DNA of 64,000 nucleotides, taken from Rhodoferax sp. GW822-FHT02A01. GTDB taxonomy: Bacteria; Pseudomonadota; Gammaproteobacteria; Burkholderiales; Burkholderiaceae_C. The position numbers and the translations under genes are program-made. Under the pieces are notes generated by a model. It was given only the letters and a program-made list of their open reading frames with translations, made no database searches and was not told the origin of the DNA. Of this stretch, positions 19,903 through 29,191 are shown one piece after another. Numbering within the stretch: the stretch's first letter is position 1; every line of letters begins with the position of its first letter. The stretch lies in the NCBI RefSeq assembly GCF_038784515.1, contig NZ_CP152376.1, positions 3,100,001 through 3,164,000 of the forward strand, in the 5' to 3' direction.

Positions 19903-21269
19903 TGCCATCTGCAATGGCTCATTCCATGACTACTCCATTTCCGCATGCCATCCGTTGGCTTCTGACCGTTGTTGCTTCGCTGTGCTGTGCTGGCTCTGCC
20001 CGGGCGGCTATTCCCATCGTGCATTGGACCCATGCCAGCGGTGCCCAGATCTTTCTGGTGGAAAGCCCGGCCATTGCCATGGTGGATGTACAGATCGACT
20101 TTGACGCAGGCGCGCGGCGTGATCCGCGGGACAAGCCAGGGCTGGCCAACCTGATGGCTTCCAGCACGGCGTACGGCGTCAAGGCACGTGGCAGTGAGGC
20201 CGCCCTGGACGAGAACGGCCTGAGCGACGCCTGGGCCGATCTGGGGGCCAGTTTTGGCGGCAGTGCTGGCTCCGACCGCTTGAGCTTTGCCTTGCGCTCG
20301 CTCACCTACCCGGACATATTGCCCAAGGCCGCTGCACTGGCGGCGCGCCAGCTGGGCGACCCGGCCTACCCTGACGCCCCCTGGCTGCGTGACCGTCCCA
20401 AACTGGTGGCCAGCATCAAGGAAGCCAATACCCGGCCTGCCACGGTGGCTGGACGCGCATTTGCCAAGGCGGTGTATGGCGACCATCCCTATGGTGCGGA
20501 GAGTACCGAAGAGTCCCTGGGCCGTATCAGCGCCGCCGACATGCGTGCATTGCACGATAAGGCACTGCGCGCCTGCAGCGCCAAGGTGAGCATTGTGGGC
20601 GCGGTCAACCGAGCCCAGGCCGATGTGTTGGTCGGCCAACTGCTGGCGTATTTGCCCCAGGGCGGCTGTGATGCCTTGCCACCCGTGCCCGAGGTGGCCG
20701 CGCTGTCGGGGCCGAAAGAGGAGCACATTGCCTTTGCTTCGGCACAGGCTCACGTGCTGCTGGGCCAGCCCGGCTTCAAGCGCAACTCGCCCGACTTCTT
20801 TGCCCTCACCGTGGGCAACCACATCCTGGGCGGGGGCGGCTTCGCCGCGCGCCTGACGGAGGAGGTGCGGGAGAAACGCGGGCTGACCTACAGCGTCTAC
20901 AGCTATTTCGCGCCGGGCCTGCATGCGGGCGCCTTCACCGTCGGCCTGCAGACCCGGCCAGATCAGGCGCAGCAGGCGCTCAACCTGGTGCGCGAGGTGC
21001 TTGCCAAGTTTGTGAAGGACGGCCCCACCGAGAAGGAGCTGCAGGCCGCCAAGGACAACCTGATAGGCGGCTTCGCCCTGCGCCTGGACAGCAACCGCAA
21101 GCTGCTCGACAACGTGGCCAATATCGCCTGGAACGATTTGCCCCTGGATTACCTGGAAACCTGGACGTCGCGCGTGCAGGCGCTGACGACCGAAGACATC
21201 CGCTTGGCATTTACCCGCACCTTGCAGCCTGAGCGCATGGTGACGGTGGTGCTGGGGGCGGGCAAGTAG
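19902..21269 (+). CDS. M16-family peptidase homologue without zinc site
   Basis: A 455-residue M16 fold protein with an export signal (residues about 9-36). Where the partner has HVLEH this one reads GLANLMASS, so the zinc ligands and catalytic glutamate are missing. The C-terminal domain keeps the substrate-contact sequence EEVREKRGLTYSVYSYF. It therefore probably acts as the structural, substrate-binding partner of the upstream protease, as in other two-gene M16 systems. The ATG at 19902 overlaps the upstream stop; 19926 is an alternative start. Confidence 0.9.
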   Translation: MPSAMAHSMTTPFPHAIRWLLTVVASLCCAGSARAAIPIVHWTHASGAQIFLVESPAIAMVDVQIDFDAGARRDPRDKPGLANLMASSTAYGVKARGSEAALDENGLSDAWADLGASFGGSAGSDRLSFALRSLTYPDILPKAAALAARQLGDPAYPDAPWLRDRPKLVASIKEANTRPATVAGRAFAKAVYGDHPYGAESTEESLGRISAADMRALHDKALRACSAKVSIVGAVNRAQADVLVGQLLAYLPQGGCDALPPVPEVAALSGPKEEHIAFASAQAHVLLGQPGFKRNSPDFFALTVGNHILGGGGFAARLTEEVREKRGLTYSVYSYFAPGLHAGAFTVGLQTRPDQAQQALNLVREVLAKFVKDGPTEKELQAAKDNLIGGFALRLDSNRKLLDNVANIAWNDLPLDYLETWTSRVQALTTEDIRLAFTRTLQPERMVTVVLGAGK

Positions 21270-21327
21270 TTTATTTTGCCGTTTACCCCATGTCCGATAT
21301 CATGGTTTCAAACTCAAGGAGACTGCC

Positions 21328-22005
21328 ATGCGCACAATGTGGAAACCGGTTGGTTTGGCTGTAGTGATGTTGGGCGTTGCGGCGTTTGCTGCAGCACAGA
21401 CCAACGCCAAGGACATGACGTTTTTCGTGACCAGTACCGGCCCCGGCAACGGTGGCGATCTGGGGGGGCTGGAGGGGGCCGACAAGCATTGCCAAAGTCT
21501 GGCGCAAGCCGTCGGGGCGGGCAACCATGAATGGCATGCCTACCTGAGCACGCAAGCACCCAAGCTCACCGATACCAATTTTGTCAACGCACGTGACCGC
21601 ATTGGTTCCGGCCCCTGGAAGAATGCCAAAGGCGAGGTGATTGCGCGCTCGGTGGACGAACTGCATTCCCCAGCCAGCAATCTGAACAAGGCGACAGCAC
21701 TGACCGAGAAGGGTGAGTTAGTCAACGGACGGGGCGATACACCTAACGTGCACGACATGCTGACCGGTTCCCGCCCCGATGGCACGGCGTTCCCCGGTGC
21801 ACCGTTTGCCGACATGACCTGTGGCAACTGGACCAAGTCCGGCCCCGACGGCTCCGCCATGACCGGCCACCATGACCGCAAAGGCCCGCTGGAAACCACA
21901 TGGGCCACATCGTGGAATTCGGCCCACCCCACGCTCGGCTGCAGCGCCGAGAAGATCAAACCCACCGGGGGTGAAGGACTGTTTTACTGCTTTGCAGTGA
22001 AGTAG
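21328..22005 (+). CDS. Secreted lectin-like domain protein
   Basis: A 225-residue exported protein with signal peptide ending AAFAAAQ at about residue 24. The mature part starts TFFVTSTGPGNGGDLGGLEGAD and contains W-HAYLS, CGNWT and a terminal CSAEKIKPTGGEGLFYCF. This is the pattern of bacterial proteins with a C-type-lectin-like fold whose cysteines close disulphides. No ligand or process can be assigned. A clear AAGGAGA ribosome site precedes the start. It stands alone between the M16 pair and rsmD, and a long hairpin follows it. Confidence 0.65.
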   Translation: MRTMWKPVGLAVVMLGVAAFAAAQTNAKDMTFFVTSTGPGNGGDLGGLEGADKHCQSLAQAVGAGNHEWHAYLSTQAPKLTDTNFVNARDRIGSGPWKNAKGEVIARSVDELHSPASNLNKATALTEKGELVNGRGDTPNVHDMLTGSRPDGTAFPGAPFADMTCGNWTKSGPDGSAMTGHHDRKGPLETTWATSWNSAHPTLGCSAEKIKPTGGEGLFYCFAVK

Positions 22006-22045
22006 GTCGAACCAGCGTCCGGGCCAACCCGCCGCGCTGTTCTCG

Positions 22046-22118
22046 TCCGGGAGGGGAGTGCCGGGCGGCGATTTTGCGGCCAACGGACGCATGAGCCGCC
22101 CGGCACACCCCTCCCGGA
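22046..22118. repeat. 24-base inverted repeat between lectin-like gene and rsmD
   Basis: Arms at 22046-22069 and 22095-22118 (TCCGGGAGGGGAGTGCCGGG onwards) match over 24 positions with a single mismatch and enclose 25 bases. It could be a strong terminator of the lectin-like gene, although no run of T follows on either side, or a mobile palindromic repeat of this genome. Confidence 0.6.
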
Positions 22119-22179
22119 CAGGCAAGTGCCACTGTTTGCCGATGAAGCACAACAACCAAAACCGGCTAAGCTCACCCAC

Positions 22180-22815
22180 ATGAGTACCAAAGCCGCAAAA
22201 CCCGCATCGACCCAACCCAAGCGCCCCGCCAGACCCCGTGGTGTGCATAGCAACGAGGTCCGCATCATCGGCGGCCTGTGGAAACGCACCAAGCTCAAGG
22301 TGTCCGACAAGCCCGGCCTGCGCCCTACGCCCGATCGCGTGCGTGAAACCCTGTTCAACTGGCTGGGCCAAGACCTGACCGGCTGGCGTTGTCTGGATGC
22401 TTTTGCTGGCACCGGCGCACTGGGCTTTGAGGCGGCGTCCCGGGGTGCCACGAACGTTGTATTGGTGGAGTCGGACTCCGCGCTGATTGCCCAATTGCAG
22501 AAAACCAAAGATCAGTTGCAAGCCACTGCCGTGCAGTTGCAGCGTGGCGATGGCGTCGTGTCCATCCGGCAGGCGGCACCGGCCAGCCTGGACCTGATTT
22601 TTCTGGACCCGCCTTTCGATGCGCCTTTGCTGGAGCCCGCACTGAATGCCTGTACCCGCGCGTTGGCGCCCACCGGGGCTATCTATCTGGAAGGCCCGAC
22701 CCGATGGACCGACGAGCTGTTGTCGCCCATGGGCCTGACCGTACACAAGTACCTCAAGGCAGGTGCGGTCCATGCGCATCTGCTGAAGCCGATCGGGGCT
22801 GCTCCACAGGTCTAG
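22180..22815 (+). CDS. rsmD: 16S rRNA (guanine(966)-N2)-methyltransferase RsmD
   Basis: A 211-residue SAM-dependent enzyme that methylates G966 of 16S rRNA in the assembled 30S subunit. RIIGGLWKRTKLKV and RPTPDRVRETLFNWL are signature blocks of RsmD. Motif I is CLDAFAGTGALGFEA and the catalytic motif IV is FLDPPFDAP. A basic Lys/Pro/Arg-rich stretch of about 25 residues precedes the domain. The ATG at 22180 gives this start. coaD follows 56 bases later, an rsmD-coaD pairing that is widely conserved. Confidence 0.95.
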   Translation: MSTKAAKPASTQPKRPARPRGVHSNEVRIIGGLWKRTKLKVSDKPGLRPTPDRVRETLFNWLGQDLTGWRCLDAFAGTGALGFEAASRGATNVVLVESDSALIAQLQKTKDQLQATAVQLQRGDGVVSIRQAAPASLDLIFLDPPFDAPLLEPALNACTRALAPTGAIYLEGPTRWTDELLSPMGLTVHKYLKAGAVHAHLLKPIGAAPQV

Positions 22816-22871
22816 GCCTTTGCATAATCGACGCACGATAGACGTTTAACCCTTTGTACGTTGGAGCCCTC

Positions 22872-23360
22872 ATGTCCAAGGCAGTGACTGCAGTTTTCCC
22901 CGGCACATTCGATCCCATCACGCTGGGCCACCAGGACCTGATTCGCCGCAGCGCAGGTCTTTTTTCCACGGTCATCGTGGCAGTGGCAGTGGCACATCAC
23001 AAGAAGACCCTGTTCACCCTGGACGAGCGGCTGCAAATGGTACGAACCGTGTTTGCGCCATGGGCCAACGTGCAGGTGGAATCGTTTACCGGGCTGGTGC
23101 GTGACTTTGCCGTGGCACACGGCGCCGGCGCCATGGTGCGCGGCGTGCGTTCGGTGACCGACTTTGACTACGAGGCGCAACTGGCCGGCATGAACCGGGC
23201 GCTGGCGCCCAATGTCGACACGCTATTCCTCACGCCGGACTCGCGCTACCAGTTCATCAGCAGTACGCTGGTGCGTGAAATCGCCACGCTCAGGGGTGAT
23301 GTGCAGCAGTTCGTGGCACCCGAGGTGCACGCCATGCTGCTGGAAAAGCTCAAGGCTTAG
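22872..23360 (+). CDS. coaD: Phosphopantetheine adenylyltransferase
   Basis: A 162-residue enzyme that transfers AMP from ATP to 4'-phosphopantetheine, the fourth step of CoA synthesis. The nucleotidyltransferase motif TFDPITLGHQD is at residues 12-22, RGVRSVTDFDYE is the substrate loop, and YQFISSTLVREIA is the C-terminal ISSTxVR motif. Length is typical. The ATG at 22872 agrees with the usual start, with a weak GGAG upstream. Its 3' end overlaps the convergent amidase gene by 11 bases. Confidence 0.97.
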   Translation: MSKAVTAVFPGTFDPITLGHQDLIRRSAGLFSTVIVAVAVAHHKKTLFTLDERLQMVRTVFAPWANVQVESFTGLVRDFAVAHGAGAMVRGVRSVTDFDYEAQLAGMNRALAPNVDTLFLTPDSRYQFISSTLVREIATLRGDVQQFVAPEVHAMLLEKLKA

Positions 23361-24774
23361 GAGGAAGCGGCCAGGGCCTTTGAGGTTCGCGCAGGACTTC
23401 GAAGGCGCGGCTCATTTGCAGCACACCCAGATCATCAAAACGTTGCCCTGCAATCTGCAGGCCAATCGGCAAGCCGCTGCGGGTGTAACCGCAGTTGATG
23501 CTGGCCGCAGGTTGCTCCGACATGTTGAACGGCACCGTGAAGGCAATGTGCTCCAGCGGTCGCAACGGGTCGTTGGTAGGGGAGGGCAGCTCTGCTGCAA
23601 AAGCCGGGATGGGCGAGGTGGGCGACAGCACGTAATCAAATGCCTGGCAGGCTTTGACGGTGGCTATGCGGGTGGCGTGGAACTGGCTGGTGGCGGAAAA
23701 CATGGCAGTACCTGACATGCTGGCAGCACTGTCGGCCCAGGTGCGGATATAGGGCAGCACAGAAGCGCGCCGTTCGGGTGAAAGGGCTGCAAGATCCAGG
23801 TGGGAGCGCATGCGCCAGGCGTGGTCCATGCCGTCCAGCATCTGCCGCGTCAAAAATGGCTGCATGGGGATGATGATGGCGCCAGCCTGCTCCAGCAGCT
23901 GCGCGGCGCGCTCCACCGCGATCTGCACTTCCGGGTCGACCGGCAGGCCGCAGCCGGCATCCAGCAGCAGGCCGATGCGCACGCCTTCCAGGTGGCTCAC
24001 CGGCGTATTCCAGTTGTCCCAGTCAATGGCCTGGAAGGGCAGGCTCATGCTGTCGCGCGCATCCGGCCAGCACAAAGCCTGCATCATTAGGGCGGCATCT
24101 CCCACGCAACGTGTCATGGGGCCGGCAGCACGGCCGGTGTAGGGCGGATCAATCGGTATGCGGCCCAGGCTGGGTTTGAGGCTGTAGATGCCGCACCAGC
24201 CCGCTGGCAGGCGCAGTGAACCGCCGATGTCGGTGCCCACATGCAACGGGCCGTAACCAGCGGCCGCCGCAGCTGCAGCACCGGCGCTAGAGCCGCCCGG
24301 TGTCTTGCTCAGATCCCAGGGGTTGCGCGCCAGCGCATGGAAGCTGGATACGCCGGAGGACAGCATGCCGTAGTCGGGCATGGTGGTCTTGCACAACAGC
24401 ACGGCGCCGGCCTCGCGCAGTCGGGCTGCAGGCGGCGCGTCATTGGGCGCGGGTGTACTGTCGGTGGCCTGGGTCCCTAGTGGCATGGGATCGCCGCGCG
24501 TGGCTATGTTGTCCTTCAACGTGACCGGCACGCCGTCCAGTGGACTCAAAGGGTTTTTTTGCAGCCAGCGCATTTCAGAAGCGCGTGCGCTTTCCAGGGC
24601 CTGCTCCGGATTGAGCAGGTAGCTGGCGTGGATGTGGGGCTCCCAGAGCGCAATGTGCTGAAGCACGTCCTGCACCACTTCGACCGGTGACAGTGCACGG
24701 CAACGGTAGGCGTCGGCGAGCGCGGAGGCGCTCCAATCGTGCAGGGGGAGGGATTGCTCGGTGGCAGTGCTCAT
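23350..24774 (-). CDS. Amidase signature family hydrolase
   Basis: A 474-residue amidase with the complete Ser-cisSer-Lys triad: lysine in PVTLKDN, the cis-serine in TPGGSSAGAAAA and the nucleophilic serine in GTDIGGSLRLPA. Related enzymes hydrolyse aryl or alkyl amides, and the substrate cannot be inferred. A GatA role is unlikely because no gatB or gatC is adjacent and the C-terminal half differs. It has no signal peptide and appears to be a single-gene unit between coaD and the ferredoxin gene. Confidence 0.88.
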   Translation of the reverse strand: MSTATEQSLPLHDWSASALADAYRCRALSPVEVVQDVLQHIALWEPHIHASYLLNPEQALESARASEMRWLQKNPLSPLDGVPVTLKDNIATRGDPMPLGTQATDSTPAPNDAPPAARLREAGAVLLCKTTMPDYGMLSSGVSSFHALARNPWDLSKTPGGSSAGAAAAAAAGYGPLHVGTDIGGSLRLPAGWCGIYSLKPSLGRIPIDPPYTGRAAGPMTRCVGDAALMMQALCWPDARDSMSLPFQAIDWDNWNTPVSHLEGVRIGLLLDAGCGLPVDPEVQIAVERAAQLLEQAGAIIIPMQPFLTRQMLDGMDHAWRMRSHLDLAALSPERRASVLPYIRTWADSAASMSGTAMFSATSQFHATRIATVKACQAFDYVLSPTSPIPAFAAELPSPTNDPLRPLEHIAFTVPFNMSEQPAASINCGYTRSGLPIGLQIAGQRFDDLGVLQMSRAFEVLREPQRPWPLPPKP

Positions 24775-24831
24775 GTCGTTAGTGGGTGTAAGGGGGCTGC
24801 GTCCGGCGGATTATCGATCGGGTTGCGATAA

Positions 24832-25125
<294 letters not shown>

Positions 25126-25153
25126 AGGCGCAGGCTCCGCCTGGCAAAGGCGG

Positions 25154-25612
25154 TTACTTTGACTTTGGGGTGTGTTTGCTGTCCGGTTTGCTGCCTGGGA
25201 CATTGACCGTGAAGACTTCATGGTCCTTGGACTTGGCCTTGCCGCCGGACTTTTTGCTTGCGGCTTTTTGCTTCTCTTCCGCTTTTTTGTTTTCCATCTT
25301 TTGCTTGGCGGCCTGTTTGGCGTGGGCTGCCAAGGCAGCCTTGTCACGCGCCAGCGCCTGGGCTTCGTCCTTGCGGCGGCTGGCCTCCATCTCCTTGCCC
25401 AGAGCCTTGTCGCGTGCCAGCCCTTCTTTTGCGGCAATCCGTTGCGCCTCGGTACGTGAGTCATCCACCGGTACTTCTGTCGCTCCTGTGCACGGAGTCT
25501 GGCTGTAGCTGTTGCCGCAGCGGTAGACCGTTTGGGCACCAGCTCCGGCAGCAAATGCCGCCGTTGCCAGCAGTACCAGGGGCTGGAGGGTGTTGCACTT
25601 AAAACTCTTCAT
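25154..25612 (-). CDS. Exported Lys/Ala-rich protein with DUF4124-like N terminus
   Basis: A 152-residue protein with a signal peptide ending near AAGAGA (residue 26), then a short VYRCGNSYSQTPC segment like the start of DUF4124 proteins. After it comes a long charged Ala/Lys/Glu helix, probably a coiled coil, and a basic tail. The function is unknown. It is most likely periplasmic. It is a single gene, convergent with the ferredoxin gene. Confidence 0.65.
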   Translation of the reverse strand: MKSFKCNTLQPLVLLATAAFAAGAGAQTVYRCGNSYSQTPCTGATEVPVDDSRTEAQRIAAKEGLARDKALGKEMEASRRKDEAQALARDKAALAAHAKQAAKQKMENKKAEEKQKAASKKSGGKAKSKDHEVFTVNVPGSKPDSKHTPKSK

Positions 25613-25645
25613 GGTTTTTTCCTTTGCAGTGGAGGGAGAGAGGGG

Positions 25646-26299
25646 CTACGTCGGCCCTGCCTCGCCAGGGGGTGGCGCGGACGGTGGGCTTTCGGGTTGC
25701 GGCGGGCGCGGTGGCTTGGGCCTGGGTGGCTTGCTGGTATGGATCAGCAGCGTGGCCTTGTCCATGTCACCGGAGAGAAAGTGAGGCAAGGCCTTGAGTG
25801 CGCGGTCCAGCGTCTGTTCAATGGCGATGCGATGGTCTTGCGAGGGTTTTTTGAGAACCCAGTTCACCACTTCGGACTTCACGCCGGGGTGTCCTACGCC
25901 TATGCGCAGTCGCCAATAGTCCGGTGAGCCCAGCTGGGCGTGGATATCGCGTAAGCCGTTGTGGCCGGCGTGGCCGCCACCGCGCTTGAGCTTGGCTTCA
26001 CCGGGGGCGATGTCCATCTCGTCATGTGCCACCAGGATTTCTTCCGGCAGGATCTTGAAGAAGCGTGCCAAGGCGGCCACGGACTTGCCTGACAGGTTCA
26101 TGAAGGTCTGGGGTTGCAACAACCACACCGTCTTGCCGTCCACTGTGGCACGCGCCACAAAGCCGTGGTAGCTGCGGTCCATTACCAGCGGGACTTTGAG
26201 CGCGCGGGCCAATGCGTCAATCCACCAGAAACCGGCGTTATGGCGGGTGGCTTCGTATTCCGGGCCTGGATTGCCCAGGCCGACAAACAGTTTGATCAT
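25646..26299 (-). CDS. pth: Peptidyl-tRNA hydrolase
   Basis: A 217-residue enzyme that frees tRNA from prematurely released peptidyl-tRNA. Conserved features are [19 protein letters not shown] with the catalytic histidine near residue 22, [18 protein letters not shown] with the catalytic aspartate, and [13 protein letters not shown]. The C terminus has an extra Pro-rich tail ([17 protein letters not shown]) beyond the usual end near 195. The ATG at 26299 starts [10 protein letters not shown]; a start six codons earlier is less likely. It follows rplY, as in many betaproteobacteria. Confidence 0.97.
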   Translation of the reverse strand: MIKLFVGLGNPGPEYEATRHNAGFWWIDALARALKVPLVMDRSYHGFVARATVDGKTVWLLQPQTFMNLSGKSVAALARFFKILPEEILVAHDEMDIAPGEAKLKRGGGHAGHNGLRDIHAQLGSPDYWRLRIGVGHPGVKSEVVNWVLKKPSQDHRIAIEQTLDRALKALPHFLSGDMDKATLLIHTSKPPRPKPPRPPQPESPPSAPPPGEAGPT

Positions 26300-26336
26300 G
26301 CAATGATGGTAGAGCAATTGGGCTGTACAAATGACA

Positions 26337-26358
26337 ACGGCCCACCGAAGTGGGCCGT
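26337..26358 (-). terminator. Hairpin between rplY and pth
   Basis: ACGGCCCAC and GTGGGCCGT form a perfect nine-pair stem with a four-base loop. It lies 22 bases after the rplY stop on the minus strand. The downstream bases are only moderately T-rich, so it may attenuate rather than end transcription into pth. Confidence 0.6.
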
Positions 26359-26380
26359 CGACAGCTAGCGCGGAAGTGGA

Positions 26381-27046
26381 TTACTTCTTGGCAGCAGGTG
26401 CCTTGGCGGCTGGCTTGGCACCCTTGGCTGCTGGTGCAGCAGCAGGTGCAGCGGCTGCGTCAGCAGCAGGTGCTTCCGGTGCGGCGCCAGCGATGGCCAC
26501 CACGGAAACGATCACGGGGTTGTTCTTGCCGTGGGTCACAGCAGACACGCCCTTGGGCAGAACGATGTCGTTCAGGTGCAGGGAAGCACCCTTCTTCAGG
26601 CCGCTCAGGTCCACCTTGATGAATTCAGGCAGGTCGGTGGGCAGGCACAGGACTTCGATTTCGGTCACCACGTGGTTGGCGATGCAACCGTCGGTCTTGA
26701 CCGCAGGCGACAGCTCGTCACCGAAGAAGTGCAGTGGCACCTTCATGTGCAGCTTGGTGGTAGCGTCCACGCGCTGGAAATCGATGTGCAGGATCAGTTG
26801 CTTGTAGGGGTGCATTTGCACGTCACGCAACAAGACCTTGTGTTCCTTGCCAGCCAGTTCCATGTCCAGCACGGAAGCGTGGAAGGCTTCTTTCTTGATG
26901 GCATGCCACAGAGCATTGTGGTCGAGTTCGATCAACAGAGGCTCACCTGCACCACCGTAAACGATGCCGGGGGTACGGCCTGTATTGCGGAGACGGCGGC
27001 TCGCACCCGTGCCCTGCTTAGCGCGCTCAAAAGCGACAAATTTCAT
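26381..27046 (-). CDS. rplY: 50S ribosomal protein L25/general stress protein Ctc
   Basis: A 221-residue, two-domain member of the L25/TL5/Ctc family that binds 5S rRNA. The N-terminal part ([24 protein letters not shown]-like [13 protein letters not shown]) is the L25 fold. The C-terminal beta domain runs to about residue 190, followed by an Ala/Lys-rich tail. It is longer than E. coli L25 and typical of betaproteobacterial forms. It lies between prs and pth, a conserved order, and a terminator separates it from prs. Confidence 0.95.
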   Translation of the reverse strand: MKFVAFERAKQGTGASRRLRNTGRTPGIVYGGAGEPLLIELDHNALWHAIKKEAFHASVLDMELAGKEHKVLLRDVQMHPYKQLILHIDFQRVDATTKLHMKVPLHFFGDELSPAVKTDGCIANHVVTEIEVLCLPTDLPEFIKVDLSGLKKGASLHLNDIVLPKGVSAVTHGKNNPVIVSVVAIAGAAPEAPAADAAAAPAAAPAAKGAKPAAKAPAAKK

Positions 27047-27093
27047 AACTTACTCCTGAAAGAGTCCACCGCGACCAGTGTGACTCCGGTTTA

Positions 27094-27130
27094 ATAAAAA
27101 CGCCGCTGCACCATGCGGCGGCGTTTGCTT
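27094..27130 (-). terminator. Rho-independent terminator after prs
   Basis: Read on the minus strand, AACGCCGCCGC pairs with GCGGCGTT around a small loop and is followed by TTTTTATT. It begins about 20 bases after the prs stop and separates prs from rplY. Confidence 0.75.
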
Positions 27131-27149
27131 TTTGTCCTGATCGGGAAAC

Positions 27150-28127
27150 CTAGAAAAGGTTCTCCTGATCCGAGAACAAACTCATGACCGACTCGCCCTT
27201 GGCAATACGCTGGATCGTTTCGGCGATCAGCGGAGCCACGGTGAGTTGGCGAATTTTGGTGCACTGCGCAGCCGCAGGGCTGAGCGGAATGGTGTTGGTC
27301 ACCACTACTTCATCGAGTGCGCCGCCATTGGCAATGCGCTCGATGGCCGGGCCCGAAAAGATCGGGTGGGTGCAATAGGCGTAGACCTTCTTGGCGCCAC
27401 GGGCCTTCAGCACTTCGGCAGCTTTGACCAGGGTGCCGGCGGTGTCGATCATGTCGTCCATGATGACGCAGTTGCGGCCTTCGATTTCACCGATGACGTG
27501 CATCACTTCGGACACATTGGCCTTGGGGCGGCGCTTGTCGATGATGGCCAGATCGCAGCCCAGCTGTTTGGCCAAGGCGCGTGCACGCACCACGCCACCC
27601 ACGTCGGGAGAGACCACGATCAGGTCTTCGTAATTCTTTTGGCGCAAGTCACCCAGCAGCACGGGCGAGGCGTAAATGTTGTCCACCGGGATGTCAAAGA
27701 AACCCTGGATCTGGTCGGCATGCAAGTCCATGGTCAGCACGCGTGCCACACCGACGGCTTGCAACATGTTGGCCACCACCTTGGCAGTAATGGGCACACG
27801 GGTGGAACGCGGGCGGCGGTCCTGGCGTGCGTAACCGAAATAGGGAATGACGGCGCTGATTCGCTCAGCAGATGCGCGCTTGAGCGCATCCACCATGATC
27901 AGCAGCTCCATCAGGTTTTCGTTGGTAGGCGCGCAGGTGCTCTGCACCACGAACACATCACGGGCACGCACGTTCTGATTGATTTCCACCGTGACTTCGC
28001 CATCGGAGAATCGGCCCACGGTTGCAGCGCCAAGGGAAATACCCAGGTGGTCTGCGATGGAAGCGGCCATGCCAGGATTGGCATTGCCAGTGAAGACCAT
28101 GAAATCAGGTGGAGTGGGTGCCTGCAT
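27150..28127 (-). CDS. prs: Ribose-phosphate pyrophosphokinase
   Basis: A 325-residue enzyme that makes PRPP from ribose 5-phosphate and ATP for purine, pyrimidine, His, Trp and NAD synthesis. Visible motifs are [29 protein letters not shown] with the flexible catalytic segment, and [16 protein letters not shown]. The PRPP loop is [17 protein letters not shown]. Length is that of class I bacterial enzymes. It lies 77 bases after tRNA-Gln on the same strand and may share its transcript. Confidence 0.97.
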   Translation of the reverse strand: MQAPTPPDFMVFTGNANPGMAASIADHLGISLGAATVGRFSDGEVTVEINQNVRARDVFVVQSTCAPTNENLMELLIMVDALKRASAERISAVIPYFGYARQDRRPRSTRVPITAKVVANMLQAVGVARVLTMDLHADQIQGFFDIPVDNIYASPVLLGDLRQKNYEDLIVVSPDVGGVVRARALAKQLGCDLAIIDKRRPKANVSEVMHVIGEIEGRNCVIMDDMIDTAGTLVKAAEVLKARGAKKVYAYCTHPIFSGPAIERIANGGALDEVVVTNTIPLSPAAAQCTKIRQLTVAPLIAETIQRIAKGESVMSLFSDQENLF

Positions 28128-28204
28128 GCGGATTCCAGCGAAAAGAGTGGGTTTACTTTGTAACTTTGCGCATTCTGTCGCAAGAACCTAACTTGCAACA
28201 GATT

Positions 28205-28281
28205 TGGCAGGGGAGGAAGGATTCGAACCTTCGCATGCTGGAATCAAAATCCAGTGCCTTAACCAACTTGGCGACTCCCCT
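28205..28281 (-). tRNA. glnU: tRNA-Gln(TTG)
   Basis: A 77-base tRNA with encoded CCA. The acceptor stem AGGGGAG pairs with CTCCCCT. The D arm is GCCAAGTTGGTTAAGGC, the anticodon loop has TTG, and the T loop reads GGTTCGAATCC. The sequence is close to other bacterial tRNA-Gln(TTG). Its first two bases are the last two bases of the ispE stop codon, so processing from a common ispE-tRNA-prs transcript is likely. Confidence 0.95.
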
Positions 28282-29158
28282 ACACGGGTTGGCAGTGAAC
28301 ACTACCCACCGATAAACCGTCGCTGGTTGCCCACCCGAGGAGGGGATGGACATCCAAACTACTGCACAACCTGACTTGCATACTGCCTGGGGCACTATCC
28401 AAGTTCACGCCATGCGCTACATGTGCAAACACCGCGCTACCTGAACCCGTCATCCGGCCGTTGAGACCGAGTGATGCGAGCCACGCAAGGGCTTGATTCA
28501 CACCGGGGCACAACTTCTGGGCAACGGCTTGCAGGTCGTTTCGGCCAAAGGCCAGTGCGTCTGCAGCGAAGCCTGTGATTATAGCAGGCTCTGAATCGCG
28601 TTTTAGCTCAGGGTCCGAAAAAATCAGTCGGGTATCCAATCCGGCCTCTGGTTTTGCCACCAAAAACTGTGCGTTGGGTAACGTAATGGGCGTTATTTTC
28701 TCGCCGATGCCCTCCACCCAGGCATGGCGCCCGCACAGGAAAAAAGGCACGTCTGCACCCAGGGTTAGACCGATTTTCATCAGGCTTTTCACAGGAAGAT
28801 GCAGGTTCCACAAGCAGTTGAGGGCCAGCAGGGTGGATGCTGCGTCCGAAGAGCCTCCGCCCATGCCGGCCTGTGCGGGCACCGATTTGCTCACGCCGAT
28901 GTGCACGCCCAATGCACAACCCGTCGCCGTCTGTAGCGCGCGTGCCGCACGGGTGCTGAGGTCGTCCACTGGCAATTCCCATGTGAGGTCCTCGCGGGAA
29001 ACATTGCCGTCCTGGCGCAGCGAAAAGTGCAACGTATCGCACCAGTCAATCAGCATGAAGGCCGATTGCAGCAGGTGGTAGCCGTCTTCCCTGCGCCCAG
29101 TGATGTGCAAAAACAGATTGAGCTTGGCCGGAGCGGGGATGTCGTAGAGCGACTGCAT
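28280..29158 (-). CDS. ispE: 4-diphosphocytidyl-2-C-methyl-D-erythritol kinase
   Basis: A GHMP kinase of about 292 residues in the MEP isoprenoid pathway. The N terminus PAPAKLNLFLHITGRREDGYH is characteristic. The ATP-binding motif is VPAQAGMGGGSSDAA, and a third GHMP motif is LNGRMTGSGSAVFA. The ATG at 29158 (MQSLYDI) is preferred over one three codons upstream. It is followed directly by tRNA-Gln and prs, the classic betaproteobacterial order lolB-ispE-tRNA-prs. Confidence 0.97.
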   Translation of the reverse strand: MQSLYDIPAPAKLNLFLHITGRREDGYHLLQSAFMLIDWCDTLHFSLRQDGNVSREDLTWELPVDDLSTRAARALQTATGCALGVHIGVSKSVPAQAGMGGGSSDAASTLLALNCLWNLHLPVKSLMKIGLTLGADVPFFLCGRHAWVEGIGEKITPITLPNAQFLVAKPEAGLDTRLIFSDPELKRDSEPAIITGFAADALAFGRNDLQAVAQKLCPGVNQALAWLASLGLNGRMTGSGSAVFAHVAHGVNLDSAPGSMQVRLCSSLDVHPLLGWATSDGLSVGSVHCQPV

Positions 29159-29191
29159 GGGCAGCATTATCCCTTTGGCGGCAGACCCGCT

